Below, in pieces: positions 53,660-62,389 of a stretch of DNA of 64,000 nucleotides (its first letter is position 1; each line of letters opens with the position of its first letter). Where the stretch lies: the NCBI GenBank assembly GCA_947623305.1, contig CANQGQ010000011.1:43683-107682 (forward strand), in the 5' to 3' direction. The stretch comes from an uncultured Alistipes sp. (lineage in GTDB: Bacteria > Bacteroidota > Bacteroidia > Bacteroidales > Rikenellaceae). A program made the position numbers and the translations under genes. The notes under the pieces were generated by a model. The model did not search any database. It worked only from the letters and a program-made list of their open reading frames with translations, and was not told the DNA's origin.

Positions 53660-54559
53660 TCATCGGGAGCCGATCCACAGAAAGATCATACCGACGAGAA
53701 TAAAGGCCAGATCAATCGCTTTCGACCGCAGGTTGTGTTCGTGAAACAGCCACGCCCCGCACAGGAACGAAACGACCACCGACCCGCGCCGCACCATCGA
53801 AACGACCGAAATCATCGCATCGGGATCGCTCAAAGCATAAAGATAGGCGAAATCGGCCAATGACAGGAAGATCGAGATCGCCGGAATCGCCCAGCTCCAC
53901 CGAAACGGCGTGGTCGCACGACGGTGGGGCCACCAAATGACGGCAACGATGACCGTCATCATCAGAAACTGATAAAGATTGTACCAACTCTGCACGAAAA
54001 CCGCGTCGAGCCGCGACATGATGAACTTGTCGTAGAGGCCGCTCACGGCACCCGTCAATGCTGAAACGGCCACGAACCAGATCCAACGGTTATGCACGAA
54101 ATCGACCCCTTCGCGACGGCTCGACCGGCTCAATAAAAAGAGCGAAACCATGGCCAGCAGCACACCGATCCATTGGTAGCCGTTCAGCCGTTCGCCGAAC
54201 ACCAACATCGCGCCGACCAGCACCATCACCGGACGGGTCGCATTGATCGGACCGACGATCGTGATGGGCAGGTGTTTCATACCGTAGTAGCCGAAAATCC
54301 AGGATGTCAGCACGATAACGGATTTGAGGACAACCAGTGCATGCGCATGCAGCGTTCCGGGTTCGGTCTCCAGGACGGTACCGTCGAACCAACCGAGATT
54401 CCACTCCGAAGAGACGACCGCCGGAAGAAAGATCAAGGTCGAGAACAACGTATTGAGCAGCAATACGGGCAGAACGGCATTATCCGTGAGGGATTTCTTT
54501 TTGGCAGCATCGTATAAACCGAGCAACGCTGCCGAAGCGAATGCAAGCGACAACCACAT
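53660..54559 (-). CDS. EamA/DMT superfamily transporter
   Basis: A protein of 299 residues with about ten membrane helices in two five-helix halves. The second half includes MISVVSMVRRGSVVVSFLCGAWLF, the typical helix-loop of the EamA fold. A basic patch AKKK follows the first helix. The substrate is unknown; relatives export metabolites or amino acids. A -7 element lies 28 bases upstream, divergent from lepA. Confidence 0.85.
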   Translation of the reverse strand: MWLSLAFASAALLGLYDAAKKKSLTDNAVLPVLLLNTLFSTLIFLPAVVSSEWNLGWFDGTVLETEPGTLHAHALVVLKSVIVLTSWIFGYYGMKHLPITIVGPINATRPVMVLVGAMLVFGERLNGYQWIGVLLAMVSLFLLSRSSRREGVDFVHNRWIWFVAVSALTGAVSGLYDKFIMSRLDAVFVQSWYNLYQFLMMTVIVAVIWWPHRRATTPFRWSWAIPAISIFLSLADFAYLYALSDPDAMISVVSMVRRGSVVVSFLCGAWLFHEHNLRSKAIDLAFILVGMIFLWIGSR

Positions 54560-54587
54560 TTTTTCAAAGACGTTGTAAATCGGATTG

Positions 54588-54595
54588 CAAAGATA
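54588..54595 (-). promoter_or_regulatory. -7 promoter element TATCTTTG of the DMT transporter
   Basis: Perfect match on the minus strand, 28 bases before the ATG at 54559. Confidence 0.65.
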
Positions 54596-54669
54596 GCCAT
54601 TCGACCCGAAACCGCAAATCCGGCAGTCCGTTCGAGCGGGCCGATCCGTGCCAGTTCATAAAAAATTCG

Positions 54670-54677
54670 TATCTTTG
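54670..54677 (+). promoter_or_regulatory. -7 promoter element TATCTTTG of lepA
   Basis: Perfect match, preceded by AAAAAATTCG as in the ffh promoter, and 22 bases before the lepA ATG. Confidence 0.7.
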
Positions 54678-54699
54678 ACGGAGATTTTATGCGACCGAA

Positions 54700-56490
54700 A
54701 TGAAAAACATCCGTAATTTTTGCATCATAGCCCACATCGACCACGGGAAATCGACCCTTGCCGACCGTCTGCTGGAAAAGACCAACACGCTCAACCAACG
54801 CGAAATGCAGGCACAGGTGCTCGATGACATGGAACTCGAACGCGAAAAGGGCATCACCATCAAAAGCCACGCCATCCAGATGGAGTACACGGCGCACAAC
54901 GGGGAATGCTATACGCTCAATCTGATCGACACCCCGGGGCACGTCGACTTCTCCTATGAGGTTTCGCGTGCCATCGCATCGTGCGAAGGCGCCTTATTGG
55001 TTGTCGATGCCACGCAAGGTATTCAGGCGCAAACCATCTCGAACCTCTATTTAGCCGTCGCCCACGACCTGACCATCATCCCCGTTCTGAACAAAATCGA
55101 CATGGATTCGGCCATGATCGACGAGGTAAAAGATCAGGTCATCGACCTGATCGGCTGCAAGGAGGAGGAAATCCTGCTCGCTTCCGGAAAGACCGGTGCC
55201 GGCGTCGAAGAGGTTCTGGAAGCGATCGTGCAACGGATTCCGGCACCGCAAGGCGATGAAAACGCCCCTTTGCAGGCCTTGATTTTCGATTCGGTATTCA
55301 ATCCGTTTCGGGGAATCATCGCTTACTACCGCGTTTTCAACGGTTCGATTCACAAAGGCGAGCACGTCAAGTTTTTCAACACGGGAAGCGAATACGATGC
55401 CGACGAAGTGGGCGTCCTCAAACTCAAAATGCAACCTCGCGACGCAATCCATGTCGGCGACGTAGGGTATATCTGTTCGGGAATCAAGACTTCGGCGGAC
55501 GTGAAAGTCGGCGACACGATCACCTCGGTGGCCCATCCCGCCCAAGAGGCCATCGCCGGATTCGAAGATGTCAAACCGATGGTCTTCGCGGGTGTCTATC
55601 CGGTCGAAGCCGACCAATACGAAGATTTGCGCGCCTCGCTCGAAAAATTACAATTGAACGATGCATCGCTCACGTTCGAACCGGAAAGTTCGTTGGCACT
55701 TGGATTCGGATTCCGCTGCGGATTCCTCGGGCTGCTGCACATGGAAATCATCCAAGAGCGGCTCTACCGCGAGTTCGACATGGACGTCATCACCACGGTG
55801 CCCAACGTATCCTATCGCATCACCACCACGCAGGGCGAGGAACTGGAAGTCCACAATCCGTCGGGGCTGCCGGAGATCACCAAAATCGCCAAAATCGAGG
55901 AGCCTTACATTCTCGCACAGATCATCACCAAAAGCGAATTTCTGGGCAATGTCATCAAACTCTGCATCGACAAACGCGGCACGATGAAAAACCAAACGTT
56001 CATCGCACAGGATCGGGTGGAGGTCAATTTCGATATGCCGCTATCGGAGATCGTGTTCGATTTCTACGACAAACTGAAAAGCATTTCGAAAGGGTACGCC
56101 TCGTTCGACTACCATCGCACGGGTTACCAGCCCTCGAAACTCGCCAAATTGGACATCCTGTTGAACGGAGAGCCGGTCGATGCGCTTTCGTCGCTCATCT
56201 ATGCGGAACACGCCTACGACTTCGGCCGCAAAATGTGCGAAAAGTTGAAAGAGCTGATTCCGCGCCAACAGTTCGACATCGCCATCCAGGCGGCCATCGG
56301 CGCAAAGATCATCGCCCGCGAAACGGTCAAGGCCGTCCGCAAGGACGTAACGGCCAAATGTTACGGCGGCGACATCTCCCGTAAGCGTAAGTTGCTCGAA
56401 AAACAGAAAAAGGGCAAAAAACGCATGCGTCAGATCGGCAACGTCCAAGTTCCCCAATCGGCCTTCCTCGCCGTACTGAAAATGGATTGA
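54700..56490 (+). CDS. lepA: Elongation factor 4 (LepA)
   Basis: The protein has 596 residues, the standard LepA length. It has the GTPase motifs AHIDHGKST (P-loop), GITIKSHA (switch I), DTPGHVDF and NKIDM, EF-G-like domains II, III and V, and the LepA-specific C-terminal domain ending in [13 protein letters not shown] and AFLAVLKMD. It binds stalled or post-translocation ribosomes and affects initiation and back-translocation. The acyl-CoA ligase gene begins 7 bases after the stop, so the two are co-transcribed. Confidence 0.98.
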   Translation: MKNIRNFCIIAHIDHGKSTLADRLLEKTNTLNQREMQAQVLDDMELEREKGITIKSHAIQMEYTAHNGECYTLNLIDTPGHVDFSYEVSRAIASCEGALLVVDATQGIQAQTISNLYLAVAHDLTIIPVLNKIDMDSAMIDEVKDQVIDLIGCKEEEILLASGKTGAGVEEVLEAIVQRIPAPQGDENAPLQALIFDSVFNPFRGIIAYYRVFNGSIHKGEHVKFFNTGSEYDADEVGVLKLKMQPRDAIHVGDVGYICSGIKTSADVKVGDTITSVAHPAQEAIAGFEDVKPMVFAGVYPVEADQYEDLRASLEKLQLNDASLTFEPESSLALGFGFRCGFLGLLHMEIIQERLYREFDMDVITTVPNVSYRITTTQGEELEVHNPSGLPEITKIAKIEEPYILAQIITKSEFLGNVIKLCIDKRGTMKNQTFIAQDRVEVNFDMPLSEIVFDFYDKLKSISKGYASFDYHRTGYQPSKLAKLDILLNGEPVDALSSLIYAEHAYDFGRKMCEKLKELIPRQQFDIAIQAAIGAKIIARETVKAVRKDVTAKCYGGDISRKRKLLEKQKKGKKRMRQIGNVQVPQSAFLAVLKMD

Positions 56491-56497
56491 TACACCC

Positions 56498-58411
56498 ATG
56501 AAAAAGACGCTTATCGACCTGTTCGAATCCTCCGTTGCAAAGTACGGAGACAAAACTTTCTTATTGGAGAAACGCCGTCAGCGTTTCGAGCCCACGACCT
56601 ATGCCGAAACCCGCGAGGAGGCAATCGAAGTAGGTGCGGGATTGGTAGCATCGGGCATCGAACCGGGCGACAAAGTCGCCATCCTCTCCGAAGGATGCAA
56701 CGCTTGGATCATCTCCGAATTGGGCCTGTTTTACGCCGGAGCCATCAGCGTCCCGTTATCCGTGAAATTGGAGGAATCGAACGATCTACTGTTCCGCCTG
56801 CGCCATGCCGAAGTAAAGGCTCTCTTCGTATCGAAACAGCAGTTGGCCAAGATTCGCCGGATCCGCGCCGAGCTGCCCGAAATCAAGCACATCATCGTTT
56901 TCGGCTCCATTCCGCTCGAAGCGGGCGAAACGGCCTACGGCACCCTCAAACGCCAGGGACGCGAATACCTCGTCGACCATCGTACCGAGTTTCTGAAAAT
57001 CGGACAAGCGATCGAAAACGACACCTACGCGACCATCACCTATACGTCGGGAACGACCTCCGATCCCAAGGGTGTGATTCTGACCCATCGCAACTACACG
57101 GCCAATGTCGAACAGGCGCTCTCGCGAGTCGACATCCCGTCATGGTTCCGGACATTGATTATCCTGCCGTTGGACCATTGTTTCGCCCACGTCGTCGGTT
57201 TTTACATCATGATCGCCTGCGGCGCGACCGTCGCCACCGTACAGATCGGAACCACGCCGATGGAGACCCTGAAACACATTCCGGAGAATATCCGCGAAGT
57301 CCGGCCGCACTTTCTGCTTTCCGTTCCGGCCTTGGCCAAAAATTTCCGCAAGAACATCGAAAAATCCATCCAGGCGAAAGGCCGTGCCACGGAACGGCTT
57401 TTCCGATTCGCTCTGCGCGTCGCCTATGCCTACAATGCCGACGGCTACCGCAAAGGGGAGGGCTGGCGCTGCCTGTTGAAACCGTTCGTCGCACTTTTCG
57501 ACCTACTCCTGTTCCGCAAAGTTCGTCAGGCATTCGGCGGCGAATTGCAATTTTTCGTCGGCGGAGGCGCCTTGCTCGATTCCGAGTTACAACGGTTCTT
57601 CTACGCGATCGGCATACCGATGTACCAAGGCTACGGCCTTTCCGAAGCGACTCCCGTAATCTCGACCAATTCGCCCCGCCGGCATTGGCATCGGTTCGGA
57701 TCGTCGGGCAAGATTCTGATTCCTTTGGAATTGAAAATCATCGACGATGCAGGACACGAAGTTCCGCACGGACAGAAAGGCGAAATCATCATCCGCGGCG
57801 AAAACGTCATGGCCGGTTATTGGAAAAATCCCGAAGCGACGGCCGAAACCGTGCGCAACGGATGGCTGCATACGGGCGATATGGGCTATGTTTCCGAAGA
57901 TGAATTTCTCTACGTGCTGGGACGATTCAAGAGCCTGTTGATCGCTGCAGACGGCGAGAAATACAGTCCGGAAGGAATGGAAGAGGCGATCGTCGACCAA
58001 TCGCCCTATATCGCACAGATTCTGATCTACAACAACCAATCGCCTTTCACCGGAGCTATCGTCGTGCCCGACGGGGATGCCTTAAAACGCGAATTGAACG
58101 CTCGAGGCATCGCAACGAAGCAACAAGCACAGGCCGCCGCCGAAATCATCAGCGCCGAGATCGACCGTTATCGGGCCAGAGGCAATTTTGCTGGCGAATT
58201 TCCTGAACGGTGGTTGCCGACCGGTTTGGCGATCGTCGACGAGACCTTCTCCGAACGGAACGGGTTGGTCAACAGCACGATGAAAATCGTACGCAACAAA
58301 GTGGAGAGCCATTTCGCCGACCGGTTGAACTATCTGTATACGCCCGAAGGACGCAAACCGGACAACCCTGAAAATTTGGCTTCGCTCGAAAAAATATTGA
58401 ACGGACGATAA
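56498..58411 (+). CDS. Long-chain acyl-CoA synthetase (AMP-binding enzyme)
   Basis: This 637-residue enzyme has the AMP-binding motif YTSGTTSDPKG (about residues 183-193) with the following LTHRNY, the YQGYGLSEATPV motif, the hinge-region TGDMGYVSEDE and the C-terminal GEKYSPEGMEE lysine-containing segment. These define the ANL superfamily; length and the large insertion fit long-chain fatty acid:CoA (or ACP) ligases. It activates fatty acids with ATP at the membrane face. It follows lepA by 7 bases and precedes tRNA-Gly. Confidence 0.9.
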   Translation: MKKTLIDLFESSVAKYGDKTFLLEKRRQRFEPTTYAETREEAIEVGAGLVASGIEPGDKVAILSEGCNAWIISELGLFYAGAISVPLSVKLEESNDLLFRLRHAEVKALFVSKQQLAKIRRIRAELPEIKHIIVFGSIPLEAGETAYGTLKRQGREYLVDHRTEFLKIGQAIENDTYATITYTSGTTSDPKGVILTHRNYTANVEQALSRVDIPSWFRTLIILPLDHCFAHVVGFYIMIACGATVATVQIGTTPMETLKHIPENIREVRPHFLLSVPALAKNFRKNIEKSIQAKGRATERLFRFALRVAYAYNADGYRKGEGWRCLLKPFVALFDLLLFRKVRQAFGGELQFFVGGGALLDSELQRFFYAIGIPMYQGYGLSEATPVISTNSPRRHWHRFGSSGKILIPLELKIIDDAGHEVPHGQKGEIIIRGENVMAGYWKNPEATAETVRNGWLHTGDMGYVSEDEFLYVLGRFKSLLIAADGEKYSPEGMEEAIVDQSPYIAQILIYNNQSPFTGAIVVPDGDALKRELNARGIATKQQAQAAAEIISAEIDRYRARGNFAGEFPERWLPTGLAIVDETFSERNGLVNSTMKIVRNKVESHFADRLNYLYTPEGRKPDNPENLASLEKILNGR

Positions 58412-58450
58412 TTTTATCGTCCCAGAACTTGAAAATTCCAAAAAGCGGCG

Positions 58451-58458
58451 TATCTTTG
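58451..58458 (+). promoter_or_regulatory. -7 promoter element TATCTTTG of tRNA-Gly
   Basis: Perfect match, ending 11 bases before the first base of the tRNA. Confidence 0.72.
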
Positions 58459-58469
58459 TAGATTGAAAT

Positions 58470-58542
58470 GCGGAAATAGCTCAGTCGGTAGAGCATCAGC
58501 TTCCCAAGCTGAGGGTCGCGGGTTCGAATCCCGTTTTCCGCT
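58470..58542 (+). tRNA. tRNA-Gly, anticodon CCC
   Basis: A 73-base cloverleaf without encoded CCA: acceptor GCGGAAA/TTTCCGC with discriminator T, D arm GCTCAGTCGGTAGAGC, anticodon stem TCAGC/GCTGA with loop TTCCCAA (anticodon CCC), and T loop TTCGAAT. The T stem includes one G-T pair. It has its own promoter. An integrase pseudogene begins 170 bases downstream, so the 3' end is a candidate integration site, although no second copy of the tRNA 3' end was found within the window. Confidence 0.96.
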
Positions 58543-58566
58543 CACTGAGAACCGCGCAACGAAAAG

Positions 58567-58596
58567 CCCGCACCAGCTATGTCGGTGCGGGTTTTT
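58567..58596 (+). terminator. Rho-independent terminator after tRNA-Gly
   Basis: Arms CCCGCACC (58567-58574) and GGTGCGGG (58584-58591) with a 9-base loop, followed by TTTTT. Confidence 0.87.
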
Positions 58597-58665
58597 CATC
58601 GAAATCGTACTGCTCTGGGCCAAAATTCTTCGAACCATTTTGTGTTACTTTTCACACTTTGTTTG

Positions 58666-58673
58666 TACTTTTG
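58666..58673 (+). promoter_or_regulatory. -7 promoter element TACTTTTG of the integrase pseudogene
   Basis: Fits TAnnTTTG, 38 bases before the ATG at 58712. Confidence 0.6.
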
Positions 58674-58711
58674 TATGAAAATGTTTTACACATGTTTTAC
58701 ATTCGATTGGG

Positions 58712-59988
58712 ATGGCCACATTCAAAACTTGCATATTAGCCCATCACAAAAAAGCGGATGGCACCTACACCATCAAGTTGCGCATCACGCATCATCGTCG
58801 AAGTCGGTGAATAAATACGAATCTTTTGGCAAGACCGGAAGATTTAACCCGAAGTCTGAAACTGAAAAATGAAATCTTGAATCGTAAATGCAGGGAGCTT
58901 ACGGATGCCTGTATCGATATTTGCAGTTCATTGGGATATACAGTCGAAGGCATGGATGTCGATGAGCTCGTCGCTCATATCAAAGCCGGTCTGAATGGCT
59001 CGAATCATTTCCGATTAGACTTCGTGGAATACATGTATCGTTCGGCCGAAAAAATGAACCGAGGCACCGGTTCTATTTACCGAACAGCGGCCAATGCCCT
59101 CAAACGGTATGCTGGTCGAGAAAGCATCGATATTCAGGAAATCAATAACGGTTTCATTCGAGGATTCATTCAGTTTTTGGAGACGGAGCCTTCGCAACGC
59201 GGTGCGAATAGAAAATCAAAGGCCGAATCAACGATCGAATCCAAAGGGAACCGTGCACTATCGCTTTATTTATCGCGTATCAAAACCATCTGGAATCAAG
59301 CCAAAGATGAATTCAATGATGAAGAATTGGGCATCATACCGATAAAAGGGAACCCTTTCAAAACCATCCGCATTAAAACTCCGTCGCCCACAGACAAACG
59401 AGCGCTCCCCGCCCGAATCATTCAACAAATTATCGATCTACCGCCATTCGACCAAGAACAAAATCAGAAGGCCCGCGACTGCTTTCTGCTTTCATTTGCA
59501 CTAATGGGAATGAACAGCATAGATATGTTGATGTGTGGCAAGCCCTCAAATGACGATCCCGCCGGTTCGATCATGCTGAAATGCACGTACGCATCGAACC
59601 TTGTATTGCAAAACTCATAGAACGATATAGCGATAAAACCGGACGACGGCTTTTTAACTTCTACTTGAAGTATTCCGACGGCGAAAATTTCAACAAAATG
59701 CTGAATAAAGGATTGAAAGAAGTCGGTAAAGCCGTTGGAGTTCCCGATTTGACGTTTTATGCAGCACGCCACTCAATGGCCACCATAGCCAGAACTCACG
59801 AAATTACTAATAAGGACAAAAAACAAAATATCGGAGGTGCCGGATTAGACAAATATGTGGTTCATGAAATGTTAAACCACGTAGACCCGGCGATGAAGGT
59901 AACAGATATTTATCTTGTAAAAGACTGGAATATCCTATGGGAGGCTAATAAAAAATTACTCTCTTTGTTCGACTGGGCCAATTTATAA
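58712..59988 (+). pseudogene. Tyrosine integrase, disrupted by a stop codon and a frameshift
   Basis: The frame starts ATFKTCILAHHKKADGTYTIKLRITHHR, a standard arm domain, and hits an in-frame TGA at 58808-58810. The same frame then continues with PEDLTRSLKLKNEI through the core-binding domain and into GMNSID. Around 59545 it shifts to another frame that reads RRFDHAEMHVRIEPCIAKL and the catalytic end, with TFYAARHSMATIA (His/Arg motif), VHEMLNHVDP and the likely nucleophile Tyr in VTDIYLVKDW. The whole would be about 420 residues. As written it cannot make a full recombinase. Neighbour of tRNA-Gly and first gene of the accessory region. Confidence 0.87.
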
Positions 59989-60025
59989 TTAGCTCCGATT
60001 AGCCCGTTATCGGCAACGTAATAGA

Positions 60026-60463
60026 TTAATTTTCAGGAGATTTTACACCTTCTTGGGGGGGGGTAGAGCAGCCTATTCCCTCTTGTCCGAAATGATCGTT
60101 GATAAAACGCTGTTGCTCCAACAATGTCGCTGCTTGCGTCTTGATAGTTTGCACTAATTCTTGAACAAAATCAACCGTTATAACGGCCGGAAGTGATTGA
60201 TTGGAGATTTCGGCATTGTCGGAATTAAACATTTTTCCTTTACCTGTCAATAACCATGTACCGGATACTTCTGGGCAATTTTCAATTATTTTCGCCACTT
60301 TATCAAATCCAATAATAGTGGTCGTTCTACTAAAATTACCTCGCCCCACCTGACATTTTTCCTCCAATTTACGAACAGAGCAACCATAATGCTCTGCAAG
60401 TTGTCCGATCCGTTCCTTCAAACCTTTGGACACATTGTCGTAAACTTCTTGTGATTTTCCCAT
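60026..60463 (-). CDS. Phage/element-type repressor with helix-turn-helix
   Basis: The protein has 145 residues. The N-terminal half carries a Cro/C1-like fold (GLKERIGQLAEHYGCSVRKLEEKCQ), followed by the phrase GTWLLTGKGKMF, which is a hallmark of CI-type repressors in Bacteroidetes phages and elements. The C-terminal half is helical (LVQTIKTQAATLLEQQ). There is no protease-like S24 domain. The last residues are read through a run of nine C on the coding strand (60055-60063), a slippage-prone site. A TATATTTG octamer is 8 bases upstream of its ATG. Convergent with the integrase and divergent from a small-gene operon. Confidence 0.75.
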   Translation of the reverse strand: MGKSQEVYDNVSKGLKERIGQLAEHYGCSVRKLEEKCQVGRGNFSRTTTIIGFDKVAKIIENCPEVSGTWLLTGKGKMFNSDNAEISNQSLPAVITVDFVQELVQTIKTQAATLLEQQRFINDHFGQEGIGCSTPPQEGVKSPEN

Positions 60464-60599
60464 TTTTGTCGCAAATATATGTTATTTGCTTTGAATTTGC
60501 ATAAATATGTGCCATATTTGCATGCGATACCGCATGTAACATACACATGTTATATCATTGAACGAGTAAATATAAAACAAAAACATTATTTAGCAAAAT
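60464..60599. promoter_or_regulatory. Divergent promoter/operator region of the repressor
   Basis: Holds minus-strand TATATTTG (60479-60472) for the repressor and plus-strand CATATTTG (60513-60520) for the small-gene operon. A perfect inverted repeat CATGCG-ATAC-CGCATG (60521-60536) directly follows the second, and the motif ATTTGCAT occurs twice, in line with repressor operators. Confidence 0.55.
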
Positions 60600-60839
60600 A
60601 TGGAAGAAAAAATCATTTGTTCACTTCCTCTTTACTCTACAGCATGGGAATCTTTATTGAAAGGCATGATGATCAACGAATCGAAGCATTTTCAAAATCT
60701 CGGGAATTCACTACATAACGCCCGTTGTGCTATTGTTCGATATTATGGGAAGGTAAATAATGGTAAAGCGCCTTATCGACATTTTCGTACCGAATCCAAT
60801 CGAGCAGATCAGACATTCTCAATCACCAGAACTGAATAA
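60600..60839 (+). CDS. Small hypothetical protein, first gene of a phage-like operon
   Basis: This 79-residue protein is not recognised. It starts with EEKIICSLPLYSTAWESLLKGMM, is rich in Asn, Arg and Ser towards the end, and has no signal peptide or membrane helix. It is placed like an early gene (Cro or excisionase position) across from the repressor. Its stop codon is 2 bases before the ATG of the next small frame, and the pattern repeats, which supports real coding. Function unknown. Confidence 0.5.
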   Translation: MEEKIICSLPLYSTAWESLLKGMMINESKHFQNLGNSLHNARCAIVRYYGKVNNGKAPYRHFRTESNRADQTFSITRTE

Positions 60840-60841
60840 TT

Positions 60842-60922
60842 ATGAAGCCGATCAAGCCTCATTCTACCGCCGCCGGCCAGTTGCATTTCCTCGAACGGTT
60901 CCTCGGGAACAAAGTATCATAA
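60842..60922 (+). CDS. Possible 26-residue small protein
   Basis: A short frame (start MKPIKPHSTAAGQLHFLERF) whose ATG is 2 bases after the previous stop and whose stop is 2 bases before the next ATG. The tight packing between two longer frames is the only evidence. It may be a coupling frame or chance. Confidence 0.35.
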   Translation: MKPIKPHSTAAGQLHFLERFLGNKVS

Positions 60923-60924
60923 TA

Positions 60925-61194
60925 ATGAATCTTCGGCTCATACAGAAAGTATTGGTAGAATCGGCCGATTTGGTCGCGTTGGCCGTATGTCGACGTAATC
61001 AACCGAAATCGGACACGATCACCCGCCGCGAATTATATTCTCTATATGATCACGGATGGTTGAATTATCATATCCGACGCGGAAACATCGTCGGACAAAA
61101 AGCCGGCCCAGCAAAGAACTCGCCGATCTTTTACAGCCGTCTGCAAGTTGAAGCACTCCGAAAAGCGGAATCATTCGAAGCTAATTTCAAATAG
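60925..61194 (+). CDS. Small protein, possibly DNA-binding (excisionase-like)
   Basis: This frame of 89 residues begins NLRLIQKVLVESADLV. The middle (SDTITRRELYSLYDHGWLNYHI) and the following RRGNIVGQKAGPAKNSPIFY resemble the winged-helix layout of small excisionase-like or phage regulatory proteins: a helix, a turn, then a basic wing with RLQVEALRKAE. This is a guess from pattern, not a firm family match. The frame is open upstream to 60760, but that would overlap the first gene; the ATG at 60925, 2 bases after the preceding stop, is preferred. Confidence 0.48.
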   Translation: MNLRLIQKVLVESADLVALAVCRRNQPKSDTITRRELYSLYDHGWLNYHIRRGNIVGQKAGPAKNSPIFYSRLQVEALRKAESFEANFK

Positions 61195-61331
61195 ACAAAA
61201 ACACAATAATAGAAAATCTGATGCACAGGAGATCGAGGGGGAATGGCAAGCCTACGCTTTACCAATCCCACAGGCAACGGCCGAGCCATATTTCCTCTCT
61301 CTTGTTTATGAACCTAAAATCGAAAATAACT

Positions 61332-61481
61332 ATGGAAGCCCTGCAAGTCATTCAAAACAAGATTTACGAGATTCGCGGTCAGCGGGTCATGCTCGACCGA
61401 GATTTGGCCGTTATGTATGAGGTAGAAACCAGACGCATCAACGAAGTCTATCAAGGATGGTATTTTTTTACAGAACCATAA
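61332..61481 (+). pseudogene. ORF6N-domain gene, truncated after about 38 residues
   Basis: The frame MEALQVIQNKIYEIRGQRV then LDRDLAVMYEVETRRINE is the start of an ORF6N domain, found in phage antirepressor-like proteins in Bacteroidetes. After about base 61446 the family match ends and a few unrelated codons lead to a stop. The rest of the gene is missing. The point where it breaks coincides with the broken end of the minus-strand Crp/Fnr gene, so one rearrangement joined both. Confidence 0.7.
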
Positions 61482-61717
61482 TAATCACCAACCAAAGTAT
61501 TACAGAATGCAAAACCTGTGATGTTGCTATTTCCATCTGTATCTATTACAGAATATTCAAAATATCCTTGAGCTATAAAACCAAAATACTTAGGAACATC
61601 TCCACGATGTAGGAAATACGCTCCTTTCTTGTAGGAGCGTAGCTTACCCTCTTTGATGCATAGCTCGCGCCAAAAGTTCAAATCAATTTTATCTATATAG
61701 CGGTTGAAATTATCCAT
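61451..61717 (-). pseudogene. Crp/Fnr-family regulator, 3' half lost
   Basis: This 88-residue frame covers only the first half of a cyclic-nucleotide-binding beta-roll regulator (normally about 190 residues): an N-terminal helix, then LRSYKKGAYFLHRGDVPKYFGFIAQGYF and TGFAFCNTLVGDYYGS. The C helix and DNA-binding domain are absent. Its promoter is intact (TAACTTTG at 61750-61743, 25 bases upstream). The truncation meets the truncated ORF6N gene head-on near 61450. Confidence 0.65.
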
Positions 61718-61929
61718 TTAATAATCTGTCCGATACTTATTGCAAAGTTATTCATTTTATCCAAACTATCTATGACATGACATCCAAATGAAGCCATTCA
61801 GATTACAATTTACTCTAAATGGCTTCTTGGAACAATTAGTAATTTACATTTTCATCACTTTCGGCCGGTTCTCATCCTTGGCATACAGCCTCGGACATCC
61901 CATAACAAAAATTGCCCGTGGGACTTCGT

Positions 61930-62160
61930 TCATTCGCGGAACTGCGTGTCAGAGAAACATCCTCCTATATTGTTCTGTCGGTAATACTGCAATGTGCGTT
62001 TAGTAACATGCAATGCTTTACAAACTTCTTCTGTCGTCAGTCATTTATCCGGTTTCGGGAAAAGGGATAGTGATGCCAAATGCAGGCTCCGTTCACAAAG
62101 ACGGATAATAAGGGATTGCAGCTCACTATAAGCTGCCGATTCAATCATTTTGCACTTCAT
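61930..62160 (-). pseudogene. Helix-turn-helix (excisionase-like) gene with in-frame stop
   Basis: On the minus strand a frame starts KCKMIESAAYSELQSLIIRLCER and meets TGA at codon 40 (62043-62041), where relatives have Trp before LTTEEVCKALHVTKRTLQYYR, the HTH motif. After this the frame goes out of register (GGCFSDTQFRE) and stops at 61930. Relatives are small DNA-binding proteins common on Bacteroidetes mobile elements. Further remnants in another frame (IFVMGCPRLYAKDENRPKV, near 61860-61925) may belong to a second decayed gene. Confidence 0.6.
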
Positions 62161-62276
62161 AATTCAAGATGGTTTTAGATTAGAGCCCTTATGGGTATGA
62201 CAAAATAAAAACATTTTGAGGTGCGGACGTTAAATCGTCCTATCGTTGCCGTTTATGACCGGAACAATTTCCTATT

Positions 62277-62388
62277 TCATCGTGCGAGGCTGTATTTGGT
62301 GGAATAGATTTCGGCTATTTCGTCGAACCCCTTGGCCAACATATCGTCCGTTACCTTCGCGTAAATCTGGTAAATGTTACAATAAACA
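62277..62388 (-). pseudogene. Tyrosine integrase C-terminal remnant
   Basis: On the minus strand the frame reads QIYAKVTDDMLAKGFDEIAEIY and ends SLAR before a stop at 62277-62279. This is the end of a Bacteroidetes tyrosine integrase, with the tyrosine of QIYAKV in the place of the catalytic Tyr. Everything upstream of it is lost at about 62390. It is separate from the integrase near the tRNA. Confidence 0.55.
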
Positions 62389-62389
62389 A

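Noticed and set aside
61788..62003. A 71-codon plus-strand frame
   Set aside because: It lies over remnants of decayed minus-strand genes and has no recognisable features.
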